54,110 nucleotides of DNA from Acidobacteriota bacterium (GTDB taxonomy: Bacteria > Acidobacteriota > Blastocatellia > RBC074): assembly GCA_016789605.1 (NCBI GenBank), contig JAEUQO010000304.1:1-54110 (forward strand), written 5' to 3'. The notes below the pieces were generated by a model. The model was given only the letters and a program-made list of their open reading frames with translations, searched no databases and was not told the origin of the DNA. This document shows, one piece after another, positions 1 to 6,875 of the stretch (position 1 is its first letter; every line of letters begins with the position of its first letter). The position numbers were made by a program, and so were the translations under genes.

Positions 1-474
1 CACGAAATCGTCGCGCCGCACGGACACCTGTATGCTCCCAAAGTCACCGGCAAGGAATTGCAAGAAGCGCTGGCGTTCATTTCAGCGCAAACCGCGCCGG
101 GAGAGGCCATCGCCGTATTGCCGGAAGGCAGCGACCTGGCCTTTTTGACCGGTCGGCGAATCCTCTTTCGTCATCAGATTTTGATACCGGGGTTGATGAA
201 CGTCGCGGATGAGCAGGCCGCCATCGCTGCCTTGCCGCGCATCCGTTATGTGTTGATCGTGAATCGCCCGATGCGCGAATTTGGTGTGGAAGCCTTCGGA
301 CGGGATTTTTACTCAGGGCTGGGCCAGGCGATTGAGCGCCAATACGAAGTGCTGAAAGTTTGCGGCGACACCACGCTGGCTGATCCGCAAATTGGTGCGC
401 CGCAGTTTTTCATCAAGATTTTGCACCGCCGTCCGGACGCTCTGCCTGTTCGTCCAGCAACTCAATCGCCCTGA
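1..474 (+). CDS. C-terminal fragment of a membrane glycosyltransferase-like protein (5' end outside window)
   Basis: The frame is open from base 1, so the start lies beyond the left edge; only the last 157 residues are visible. They form a soluble alpha/beta-looking tail with no membrane helix: segments such as AVLPEGSDLAFLTGRR and IRYVLIVNRPMREFGVEAFG resemble the C-terminal soluble domain that follows the multi-helix part of GT39/ArnT-like (GT-C) glycosyltransferases. That assignment is inferred from general character, without a diagnostic motif, because the catalytic part is not in the window. The 3' end overlaps the convergent small membrane protein gene by 62 bases. Confidence 0.5.
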   Translation, partial: HEIVAPHGHLYAPKVTGKELQEALAFISAQTAPGEAIAVLPEGSDLAFLTGRRILFRHQILIPGLMNVADEQAAIAALPRIRYVLIVNRPMREFGVEAFGRDFYSGLGQAIERQYEVLKVCGDTTLADPQIGAPQFFIKILHRRPDALPVRPATQSP

Positions 475-751
475 GCACCAATTGAATGTTGCGGCTCATG
501 TGGGCGCCCAGCGCGATCAACCCCAACACCAGAATCGTGTAACTGGCGACGGTCGAAAGCAGCAGCAACAAATGCGTCGTATCTTTTTTGAAATCCGCCA
601 GCCAGAAGAACGCCACGAAAAAGATGCCTTCGACCAGCACCGCGCCCCAAAACGCCAGTTTGAAATTGCGTTCGCTGCGTTCGATTTGTTTTAGCGCCGC
701 GCTGCGCACGCTGTTCAAGCCGTTTGGGTTCGATCCGTTTTGTTTCGCCAT
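413..751 (-). CDS. small two-helix inner-membrane protein
   Basis: 112 residues, not recognised as a named family. The N-terminal 30 residues are charged and probably cytoplasmic. Two hydrophobic segments follow, at about residues 33-52 (AFWGAVLVEGIFFVAFFWLA) and 60-82 (LLLLLSTVASYTILVLGLIA), then a charged tail. A GAGGGAG ribosome binding site sits six bases before the ATG. The gene converges with the fragment at the left edge and overlaps its last 62 bases, which is unusual but both frames look coding. The 315-base stretch upstream holds a tandem repeat. Function unknown. Confidence 0.7.
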   Translation of the reverse strand: MAKQNGSNPNGLNSVRSAALKQIERSERNFKLAFWGAVLVEGIFFVAFFWLADFKKDTTHLLLLLSTVASYTILVLGLIALGAHMSRNIQLVLRAIELLDEQAERPDGGAKS

Positions 752-819
752 ACAGAACTCCCTCTTTTGATTCGTTTCAACAGCCTAGCAGAGAGACGCT
801 GTTTCGTGTGCCCCGATCT

Positions 820-1064
820 TAGATCAAATTTCACTTTGATGTACGGAGTTTGCCACCGAGACACGGTGAGACAGAGAGTCCTGAATTCTTCTCTGTGACT
901 CTGTGGCTTTGTGGCTAAACCGCACCGGCAACAGAAAAACGGTTTAGATCAAATTGCACTTCGGTATATGAGGTTCGCGACCGAGACACGGTGAGACAGA
1001 GGGGCCTGAATTCTTCTCTGTGACTCTGTGGCTCTGTGGCTAAACCGTACCCCAACAGAAAAAT
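820..1064. repeat. two tandem copies of a 125-bp hairpin-forming intergenic repeat
   Basis: Copy 1 starts near 820 and copy 2 near 945; the period is exactly 125 bases at several anchors (852/977 and 891/1016). Each copy carries an imperfect inverted repeat: arms 852-876 and 891-915 in copy 1 (18 of 25 positions pair) and 977-1001 and 1016-1040 in copy 2, around a centre containing CCTGAATTC. The arms follow the patterns GCCACNGAGACAC and CTCTGTGACTCTGTGGC. Copies differ at scattered positions, so the duplication is not brand new. The repeats fill most of the 315-base gap between two leftward membrane-protein genes; no coding potential is seen there. It may be a REP/MITE-like non-autonomous element. 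Confidence 0.75.
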
Positions 1065-1066
1065 GA

Positions 1067-1411
1067 TTAGCTCGCAGCACGGGCTTCGCCCAGCAGCAGG
1101 ACTTTCATATCGCCTTTGGCTTTCAGACTGGCAAACAGCAAGTACGGCGCAAGCACCATTGTTCCGCCAAAAAAGCCCAGCACGCCGAGCACCAGGCCGC
1201 CCGGCGAAAAGCGATGCCGCCACGCCAGCCATAAGCCAGAGAACATGAGAAAGCACAAGAAATCCAGATTGAATTGTCCGGCCCAGGTCATAGCCGCCAT
1301 GTCACCAAAAAAAGCGGGGAACAGATTCCACCCGTGATCGAGGCCGACCATCAGGGTATAAGCGCCCAGCACCAGAATCATCACTACTAACAATATGCGG
1401 AAGACTGTCAC
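1067..1411 (-). CDS. multi-pass membrane protein of unknown function
   Basis: 114 residues with about three hydrophobic segments: 4-22 (FRILLVVMILVLGAYTLMVG), 45-65 (FNLDFLCFLMFSGLWLAW) and 72-94 (GGLVLGVLGFFGGTMVLAP). The start is GTG, preceded by an AGAGGA ribosome binding site at five bases. No family recognised with confidence. It is the last gene of a leftward run that begins with an ECF sigma factor at 2478 and includes the DUF2834 gene, so it may belong to that sigma factor's operon; about 30 bases separate it from the 42-residue peptide gene. Confidence 0.7.
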   Translation of the reverse strand: MTVFRILLVVMILVLGAYTLMVGLDHGWNLFPAFFGDMAAMTWAGQFNLDFLCFLMFSGLWLAWRHRFSPGGLVLGVLGFFGGTMVLAPYLLFASLKAKGDMKVLLLGEARAAS

Positions 1412-1444
1412 AGGGGTCCTCTCTTCGAAAAGGGAATTGCAATG

Positions 1445-1573
1445 TCAGTGGCGTAGCTTGCCGTAAATAAACACGGCAAACGCCACCGCTTCACAGATGA
1501 CATAAATCGCCAGCGCCGTCTTGACGCCAATTCCTGACGGCGGCGACTGATTCGCTGTTGGTTCAGTGCGCAA
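1445..1573 (-). CDS. candidate 42-residue single-helix membrane peptide
   Basis: Short frame starting at TTG 1573. It overlaps the end of the DUF2834 gene by 11 bases and has a GGAG motif nine bases upstream; an in-frame TAG lies two codons before the start. The peptide has a polar N-terminus, a hydrophobic helix (about residues 19-37, ALAIYVICEAVAFAVFIYG) and a basic end (KLRH). Overlap with the upstream gene and the ribosome binding site favour a real, translationally coupled gene; the small size and TTG start count against it. It could be a small membrane regulator or a remnant. Function unknown. Confidence 0.4.
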   Translation of the reverse strand: MRTEPTANQSPPSGIGVKTALAIYVICEAVAFAVFIYGKLRH

Positions 1574-1898
1574 AACGTTCTACTCCACGGGCTTCCAGTT
1601 GTGTTGCGCGCAAATAGAAATAGAGCGGCAAGCCGAACGAAAGACCGATCAGCAGCGTTCCCAACACGACCAGCGAGAAACCTTTTACGCCTTGGTCGCG
1701 AGCTTCGCGCCCGAAGGCAAACAAGGCGAACACAGCGCTGAGCAGCAAATCCGCCGCTTCGCCTGACGCTACGGAATTGGCAAAGGCGGCGTCAACGAAG
1801 GTGGAAAGCCCAAATCCATGCGCGGCAAAGTGTTGCGAAAAGAAATACAACGGAAAAGCTGCGCCGATAACCATGGCCAACAGATAAAACTTTTTCAT
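1563..1898 (-). CDS. DUF2834 family membrane protein
   Basis: 111 residues with three to four hydrophobic segments. The order fits DUF2834: an N-terminal MKKFYLLAMVIGAAFPLYFF helix, a middle segment with FANSVASGEAADLLLSA, a polar GREARDQG turn, and a final LVVLGTLLIGLSFGLPLYFY helix. A strong ribosome binding site (AAGGAG) lies before the ATG. It lies 13 bases downstream of the ECF sigma factor gene, so the two are almost certainly co-transcribed. The family has no established biochemical role. Its position right after a sigma factor, where an anti-sigma factor often sits, is notable, but it has no recognisable zinc-type anti-sigma domain. Confidence 0.75.
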   Translation of the reverse strand: MKKFYLLAMVIGAAFPLYFFSQHFAAHGFGLSTFVDAAFANSVASGEAADLLLSAVFALFAFGREARDQGVKGFSLVVLGTLLIGLSFGLPLYFYLRATQLEARGVERFAH

Positions 1899-1911
1899 GG
1901 CACATCTCCTT

Positions 1912-2478
1912 TTAAGACGACGGTTTGGTTGTCAGTTGTTTGCGTAACGAGGCGAGTCCGTAAGCCAGCCGCGATTTGACCGTGCCCAAGGCAATGCCGA
2001 GCACATCGGCGATTTCGCCGAGCGGCAAATCGTGCAGGTAATGCAACACGATGACAGCACGGCTGGCCGGGGCAATCTGTGCGACTTGCTGTTCCAGCAT
2101 TTCCGCGGTCAACGCATCGCGCGGCAACACCGGCCAGTCGGCCAGCACGGTTTCATCCACGCTTTGTTCTACCCAACGGCGTTCGCGTTTCAGATGTTTG
2201 AACGCTTCGCGCGAAGCGATACGGTACGCCCAGGGGCGAAACAGTTCGGGATCGCGCAGCCAGGGCAATTTACGGTAAATCAGCAGAAAGACTTCTTGCA
2301 GAATGTCTTCGGCCAGCGCGCGCGAACCGACCAGACTGAGGATGTAGCGATAGAGCGGTTCCTGCACCAGACGCAGCAAGGCATCGAGCGCTTCGCGGTC
2401 GCCCGCTTGCGCGCGCAACAGCCAGCGCATTTCCTGTTTGGGCAGATTGGCCAGTTTGGCCACGTCACGTGGCTCCAT
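1912..2478 (-). CDS. ECF-type RNA polymerase sigma factor
   Basis: 188 residues from the chosen ATG. A GGAGG motif stands six bases before this ATG but directly abuts the alternative ATG at 2484, so 2478 is preferred. Region 2 is visible at about residues 30-95 (YRYILSLVGSRALAEDILQE, then the FRPWAYRIASREAFKHLKR helix that contacts the -10 element). Region 4 is at about 130-180 (ASRAVIVLHYLHDLPLGEIA, then a helix-turn-helix with LGIALGTVKSRLAYGLASLR). No extra C-terminal domain is present. It should direct RNA polymerase to a small set of promoters, perhaps its own; the next genes downstream encode small membrane proteins that may control or answer to it. Confidence 0.92.
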   Translation of the reverse strand: MEPRDVAKLANLPKQEMRWLLRAQAGDREALDALLRLVQEPLYRYILSLVGSRALAEDILQEVFLLIYRKLPWLRDPELFRPWAYRIASREAFKHLKRERRWVEQSVDETVLADWPVLPRDALTAEMLEQQVAQIAPASRAVIVLHYLHDLPLGEIADVLGIALGTVKSRLAYGLASLRKQLTTKPSS

Positions 2479-2541
2479 TCTCATCCTCCGTTGCTAAAGA
2501 GGCGAGAAACAGCGCGTCGGTTCGGTTGTGTGGACGAAAAT

Positions 2542-3864
2542 TTAGTGCTCTTTCACCTTGGTCGGCGAAAGCAGGAAGGTAATAGCGATGGTTGAAAGCA
2601 GCAGGCCCTCGACCATGATGACTTTCGACAGTGAATACGGTTTGGCCAAAAATCCGGTGATCAGCGCGCCGAGCGGCATGCCGCCGCGAAAGGCGACCAT
2701 GTAAATGCTCATCACGCGACCGCGCATTTTGTCTTCGACGATCAATTGCACCAACGACATGATCATCGCAAACAGAATGCTCATGAACACGCCCGCGACG
2801 AATAGAATGACGTAGGCTAACCCGATGCTGGGCGCGAGTGTGAAACCGGCAATCGTCAGCCCAAAACAGAATTGCATGATCAGCGTCAGATTGCCTTTGT
2901 GTTTGACGTTGCCCAAGCTGGCGACGGTCAGAAAACCCAGTACCGCGCCCACACCTGAAACCGCGACCATGCGGAAATTGCCGCCCGCGCCGACTTTGAA
3001 TACGTCGCGCGCAAACGCAGGCAAAAACGTCATGACCTGCATACCCAGGAACGTGCTGGCAAACGCCAAAAACGTCAACGAACGCAGCGCTTCCTGATGC
3101 CAGACGAAATTCAACCCTTCGCGAAACTGGCTGCGCATGCCGCCAGCGGGTGCCGTCGGAATGTGACGCACGCTGAGCGACATCAGGGCGTAAATGACGG
3201 CGATGAACGACAAGCCATTCAATCCGAAACTGACTGCGGCGGCCAACATCTGATCGGCAAACAGCGCAAACGGAAAACTGCCAATGGATGCGCCCACAAC
3301 GCGCGCCAGTTGGAACTGGATCGAATTGAGCGCAATCGCGTTAGGCAGGTCTTTTTTGTCCACCAGCATCGGAATCAGCGACTGATACGCCGGGCCGCCA
3401 AAAGCCTGCACAATGCCCGTTAGAAACGACAATGCCAGTGCACTTGTGACCAACAACATGGTTGGCACTTTCAGCAGGGCCAGCGACGCCAGGGTTAAGG
3501 CAAATGCCAGTTGCGACCATTGCGAGGCGAGCAGAATTCGCCGCCGATCAAACCGGTCAGCCAAAACACCGCCGAGCAGGGTGAAAATCAGAATTGGGGC
3601 GGTGCTGAGAAATCCGTGGTAACCCAGATACGCCGGGTCATTGGTCAGTTGCAACAAGACCCAGCCCAGGGCTGTTTCTTGCAACCAGGTGCCCGAACTG
3701 GATGTGAACGCACCAAACCAGAGCAGGCGAAAATCCCGATAGCTGAACGCACGGAACACGCGCGACAGTGTGCCTGCTTTTACTTCCGGGATCGTGGAGC
3801 CCACTGCTTCGGCAGGAGCCGTTGTCTCAGAAACTGGTTCTGGCGTTGCAACTGGTTTGCTCAT
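2542..3864 (-). CDS. MFS transporter of the MFS_3 / EntS-like group
   Basis: 440 residues with about twelve hydrophobic helices after a 35-residue polar N-terminus. FSYRDFRLLWFGAFTSSSGTW is the typical opening of MFS_3 permeases, and the loop between helices 2 and 3 carries the classic G-x-L-A-D-R-F-D-R-R motif (GGVLADRFDRR). Relatives in this group export siderophores, macrolides or other small molecules; the substrate cannot be read from the sequence. It lies 63 bases upstream of the sigma factor gene in the same direction, behind a terminator (3888-3941), so it probably has its own promoter. The product acts in the inner membrane as a proton-driven carrier. Confidence 0.88.
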   Translation of the reverse strand: MSKPVATPEPVSETTAPAEAVGSTIPEVKAGTLSRVFRAFSYRDFRLLWFGAFTSSSGTWLQETALGWVLLQLTNDPAYLGYHGFLSTAPILIFTLLGGVLADRFDRRRILLASQWSQLAFALTLASLALLKVPTMLLVTSALALSFLTGIVQAFGGPAYQSLIPMLVDKKDLPNAIALNSIQFQLARVVGASIGSFPFALFADQMLAAAVSFGLNGLSFIAVIYALMSLSVRHIPTAPAGGMRSQFREGLNFVWHQEALRSLTFLAFASTFLGMQVMTFLPAFARDVFKVGAGGNFRMVAVSGVGAVLGFLTVASLGNVKHKGNLTLIMQFCFGLTIAGFTLAPSIGLAYVILFVAGVFMSILFAMIMSLVQLIVEDKMRGRVMSIYMVAFRGGMPLGALITGFLAKPYSLSKVIMVEGLLLSTIAITFLLSPTKVKEH

Positions 3865-3887
3865 TGGTGGGTGCAGAGTGAGGGAAA

Positions 3888-3941
3888 AAGGACGGCGTGT
3901 CTGGCAGCCAGCTTACGCGCCACGCTGCCTCAGCCGTCCTT
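3888..3941 (-). terminator. intrinsic terminator of the Dabb-domain gene
   Basis: Nested hairpin with a 9-bp outer stem (AAGGACGGC / GCCGTCCTT) and an inner GGCAGC/GCTGCC stem. Read on the minus strand it is followed by TTTTTCCC. It starts 23 bases after the stop codon of the Dabb gene and ends before the MFS start. Confidence 0.75.
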
Positions 3942-3963
3942 ATTTTGATGCCGCAAACGAATG

Positions 3964-4362
3964 TTAGTTGGTGAGCTGGTACGAGCGACTTTCCTCACGG
4001 ACGGGCGTGTAAATGGCATACCATTTCTCGTGCGCGGGACTCTTGGCGTAGGCTTCAGCGGCAGCGGCGCTTTCAAATTCGATGCCGAACGCGGCGTCGT
4101 ATTTGAGCGTTTCAGACGGCGCCTGGATGCGCGTGGCTTTCAGCCAGACATTTTTGATGCCGGGAACGCTAGCGGCCATATCCTTGATGCCGTCAATCGC
4201 TTTTTGCCGCGCCTCAGGCGTCGAATCGGCTTTCCATTTCACCAGCACAACGTGAAGAACGGATTTGGGCTGCCCAAATTTGTTTTGCCCGACCACAATG
4301 CCAACGGCGAAAACGGCCAGCAGGGCACAACCAAGCAACACGCGACGAAACGTTCGGTTCAT
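3964..4362 (-). CDS. Dabb (stress-responsive alpha/beta-barrel) domain protein, membrane-anchored or exported
   Basis: 132 residues. An N-terminal hydrophobic segment (about 6-24, FRRVLLGCALLAVFAVGIVVG) acts as a signal or anchor. Residues 34-130 form one Dabb/ferredoxin-like unit: SVLHVVLVKWKADSTPEARQ opens with the conserved strand and helix, and AAFGIEFESAAAAEAYAKSP and HEKWYAIYTP close it. Dabb proteins usually dimerise into a barrel; cytosolic members include polyketide cyclases and stress proteins, but the exported form has no known substrate. AAGGAG lies twelve bases before the ATG. It is monocistronic by appearance, with its own terminator. Confidence 0.85.
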   Translation of the reverse strand: MNRTFRRVLLGCALLAVFAVGIVVGQNKFGQPKSVLHVVLVKWKADSTPEARQKAIDGIKDMAASVPGIKNVWLKATRIQAPSETLKYDAAFGIEFESAAAAEAYAKSPAHEKWYAIYTPVREESRSYQLTN

Positions 4363-4514
4363 ATCTTTTATTTTCTCCTTAGTACTTAGTAGTTGATGTG
4401 ACGTACAGGATGGCGTTAAGCGCTCATACTATCGAACGCCGTCATACTACACTGCCGCCGAAAGCGGCTCAAGCTGGCCTTGGTTTCAGGTGGGAACTCG
4501 GCAGGGAGAAAGAC

Positions 4515-4535
4515 GGGCGCGCGACAAGCGCGCCC
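4515..4535 (-). terminator. GC-rich hairpin, probable terminator of the HExxH peptidase gene
   Basis: Perfect 7-bp stem GGGCGCG / CGCGCCC with a 7-base loop, 29 bases after the stop at 4564. On the minus strand it is followed by GTCTTTCTC, a weak T-rich tract. Confidence 0.5.
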
Positions 4536-4563
4536 TCGATTGCAAAATCGCGTGGAAATTTTT

Positions 4564-5325
4564 CTACGGAATGGGTGGTGTTTGGTGACGCTGACCGGTC
4601 AAGGTGTAACCGGCGAATTCCAGCGCCGCGCTGGTCAATTCGGCTTCTTCTGCAGTCGTCGCTTCTCGAATCGTAAAACGGATGGCAAAGCTCAAACGCT
4701 GGATTTGGCGTATGGGGTCGGGCGTGTCGTCTTTGAATTGCACGGCGAAATTTTGCTGGCGAAATTGGTCCAGCGTTTCGACTTTGGCCAGCGCCAGCGG
4801 CGCCAAATGATCCAGCAGCAGGCTGCGGTCGTTGGCGGTGGGATGTTGAAAGTCGCTGCAATTGCGACAGTGTTTGTCGAGCGTGCCCAACATTTGTCGC
4901 ACGATGTCGTCATTGCGCAAGAGCGCAGCGGCAAACAAATCGCATTGTACTTCCCACAATTGCAACGGAGCGTCGTAACTGCGCGGGATGACCAGATGGC
5001 CGATTTCGTGTGCGATGGCGGCTTGCTGTTCGGCAGAAGAAAACTTGCGCAACAACTGGGTCGAAACGCAAACCTTGGTTTCGCCGCAAACCCAGGCGTC
5101 AATCGCATTGAATTTAACGGCGTGGATTTCGATGCGTTTGGCCAGCTCTTCGCCGGATACGACCAAGCGCCAGAAATCCGCTGTTTGCGCCCATTGCCGC
5201 AGATATTGACGCAATTCGGGCACGGGGCCGCCATTTGGTTCCCGAACAGAATTTGTTGTGTGGTGAGCGAGGAGCGGGGCGTGAATGCAAACGAGCAGTG
5301 TGAGTGTGAGAAAGACGCGCCTCAT
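4564..5325 (-). CDS. secreted M48-like zinc metallopeptidase (HEIGH motif)
   Basis: 253 residues. A signal peptide is visible at 1-20 (MRRVFLTLTLLVCIHAPLLA), so the product should be periplasmic or secreted. The zinc-binding motif HEIGH falls at residues 106-110 (H106, E107, H110) inside AAIAHEIGHLVIP, and E125 in WEVQCDLFAA is a candidate third ligand, similar to the E-x-x-x-D pattern of M48 and related gluzincins. Upstream residues (GETKVCVSTQLLRKFSSAEQ) match the strand and helix before the active site in such proteases. The rest of the chain is not recognised and the natural substrate is unknown. It stands alone between terminators. Confidence 0.75.
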   Translation of the reverse strand: MRRVFLTLTLLVCIHAPLLAHHTTNSVREPNGGPVPELRQYLRQWAQTADFWRLVVSGEELAKRIEIHAVKFNAIDAWVCGETKVCVSTQLLRKFSSAEQQAAIAHEIGHLVIPRSYDAPLQLWEVQCDLFAAALLRNDDIVRQMLGTLDKHCRNCSDFQHPTANDRSLLLDHLAPLALAKVETLDQFRQQNFAVQFKDDTPDPIRQIQRLSFAIRFTIREATTAEEAELTSAALEFAGYTLTGQRHQTPPIP

Positions 5326-5445
5326 AGAACCATTCCTTACATCATTCCTTCTGAGGCACGGGCGCGTATTCTACGGATTACTGCCCAAATGTGAAGCAGA
5401 AAGTTTGGGCTGCTCAAAACGACGTGAATTGGCCTGAAAAGAGAA

Positions 5446-5482
5446 ACGCCGGTCACCAGTCAAAACTGGCAACCGGCGTTTG
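5446..5482 (-). terminator. strong intrinsic terminator of the two-repeat secreted protein gene
   Basis: Long hairpin beginning 24 bases after the stop at 5506: outer stem AAACGCCGGT / ACCGGCGTTT and inner stem ACCAGT / ACTGG around a CAAA loop. T-rich sequence follows on both strands, so it may act in both directions. Confidence 0.8.
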
Positions 5483-5505
5483 CCGCAAATCGGTTTTATG
5501 TGCGC

Positions 5506-6198
5506 TTATTGTTTTTTGCCGGTGAAGGTTCCTTCGCCGAGCCCTGCCAGCGCGACTTTGCCTTTCATCGTTTTGCCGTCTGTGGTGCCGGTGTAAACGA
5601 CTGTGCCTTCGACCTGGGCACTGACCTTGAAAGAAAATTCGATCTTGTCACCTTTGACCGAGCCGGTCAGATCGGCTTCGCCAAGCTGGCCTTTGTATTT
5701 GCCGGTCAGTTTTTCGCCGTCTTGTTTGAACGTGAAGCTGGGCGAACCGGAACCCGCTTCGGTTTGCACTTCCACGCTCCAATTGCCGGAAACATCCACT
5801 TTGGCGCTGGCCGGAGCCGCCGTGCTGCCGCCTGCGCGTTTGGCGCTCCATTCATCTTCGGCTGCGCCGCCAAAACTGACGATGCCGCTGATGGCATTTC
5901 CGCTCAGCTTTCCGGTCATGGTGATGGCCAGATCATTGCCGTTGTAATTGACAACATACGAAAACAGCACGTCGTTGCCTTTGACGGTGCCTTTCAGCGG
6001 CAACGTACCGCTTTCGCGCCGGACTTCGCCGGTGAGCGTTTCGCCATCTACTTTGAAGAGGGCTTTGAATGTGCGCGCGCCGCCCGGCGTATTCATGGTG
6101 ATATCCCATTCACCCGCCGCCGGAGATTGCGCCCAGGCCGCTGTCGCAAATAGCCCGAAACAGGCCAACACAGAGAGAACGCTGAAAAGTTTCTTCAT
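5506..6198 (-). CDS. exported protein with two lipocalin-like beta repeats
   Basis: 230 residues from the ATG that begins MKKLFSVLSVLACFGLFA, a clear signal peptide ending near AWA-QS (residue 23). A GGAAGG ribosome binding site precedes this ATG; the longer frame starting at 6285 has no such support. The mature part holds two similar halves. Each begins with AGEWDITM or SGNWSVEV and continues with K.DGE.LTG and LKGTVKGNDVLFSY or LTGSVKGDKIEFSF. The K-x-D-G-E/D-x-L-T-G pattern is common in small secreted beta-barrel proteins of Acidobacteria and Bacteroidota. A lipid-binding or matrix role is possible; function unknown. A strong terminator follows. Confidence 0.8.
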   Translation of the reverse strand: MKKLFSVLSVLACFGLFATAAWAQSPAAGEWDITMNTPGGARTFKALFKVDGETLTGEVRRESGTLPLKGTVKGNDVLFSYVVNYNGNDLAITMTGKLSGNAISGIVSFGGAAEDEWSAKRAGGSTAAPASAKVDVSGNWSVEVQTEAGSGSPSFTFKQDGEKLTGKYKGQLGEADLTGSVKGDKIEFSFKVSAQVEGTVVYTGTTDGKTMKGKVALAGLGEGTFTGKKQ

Positions 6199-6290
6199 CT
6201 GAAAACCTTCCTTTCGTTGATGAAACTGTATGAGAGATTGAGTGCGCGCGAAGCCTACACCCCGCTTTCCGACCGTGTCAAACACGCGGC

Positions 6291-6319
6291 TTGTCAGGCA
6301 ACAACGTGCGCTTTAGAAT
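6291..6319 (+). promoter_or_regulatory. sigma-70-type promoter of the MaoC/DUF2889 pair
   Basis: TTGTCA (6291-6296), a 17-base spacer, then TAGAAT (6314-6319): five of six consensus matches in each box and ideal spacing. It lies 49 bases before the MaoC start codon, in the divergent gap with the secreted beta protein. Confidence 0.6.
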
Positions 6320-6368
6320 CGCGCCGCTTTTCACCGTTATCATTTCAATCCAACAATCAGGAGCGTGT

Positions 6369-6833
6369 ATGCCAGCCAGAGAGATTCATAGTGTGGAAGA
6401 GTTGCGGTCCTTGGTCGGTCAGGAAGTCGCCGTCGGCGAATGGTTTGTCGTCAGTCAGGAACGCATCAATTTATTTGCCGAAGCCACCGGCGATCATCAG
6501 TGGATTCACCTGGATGTCGAACGAGCGAAAACAGAATCGCCCTATGGCACAACCATCGCGCATGGCTTTCTGACTTTGTCCTTGTTGTCGCATCTGATTG
6601 CCGAAACTGCCCAGATCAAATTTCCGGTCAAGATGGGCATCAATTACGGGTTGAACAAAGTGCGGTTTGTCTCTGCCGTCCCGGCGGGCGCAAACATTCG
6701 CCCGCGTCTGACGTTGCAAAACCTGGAAGACATCCCCGGTGGTCAGCAGCTGACCTGGGCTGTCACCATCGAACGCGAAGGCGGCGAAAAGCCTTGTTGC
6801 GTGGCCGAATGGCTGGTGCGGTATTACCTTTGA
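6369..6833 (+). CDS. MaoC-like (R)-specific enoyl-CoA hydratase
   Basis: 154 residues, the usual length of single-domain hot-dog hydratases such as mycobacterial HtdZ (Rv0130). The chosen ATG has AGGAG seven bases upstream; the longer frame from 6291 runs through the promoter. The catalytic signature is plain: FAEATGDHQWIHLDVERA with D42 and H47, then SPYGTTIAHGFLTLSLL, the overhang and dimer segment. The enzyme should hydrate trans-2-enoyl-CoA to (R)-3-hydroxyacyl-CoA, or the reverse, in fatty-acid metabolism or polyhydroxyalkanoate supply. The DUF2889 gene follows after 42 bases, probably in one transcript. Confidence 0.9.
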   Translation: MPAREIHSVEELRSLVGQEVAVGEWFVVSQERINLFAEATGDHQWIHLDVERAKTESPYGTTIAHGFLTLSLLSHLIAETAQIKFPVKMGINYGLNKVRFVSAVPAGANIRPRLTLQNLEDIPGGQQLTWAVTIEREGGEKPCCVAEWLVRYYL

Positions 6834-6875
6834 TTGGCGCACTTCGTTGGCAAAACCTGCTGGTGACAAAACGCT

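Noticed and set aside
4480..5394. 304-codon plus-strand frame opposite the HExxH peptidase
   Set aside because: The minus strand has a signal peptide and an HEIGH motif; this frame has no recognisable feature.
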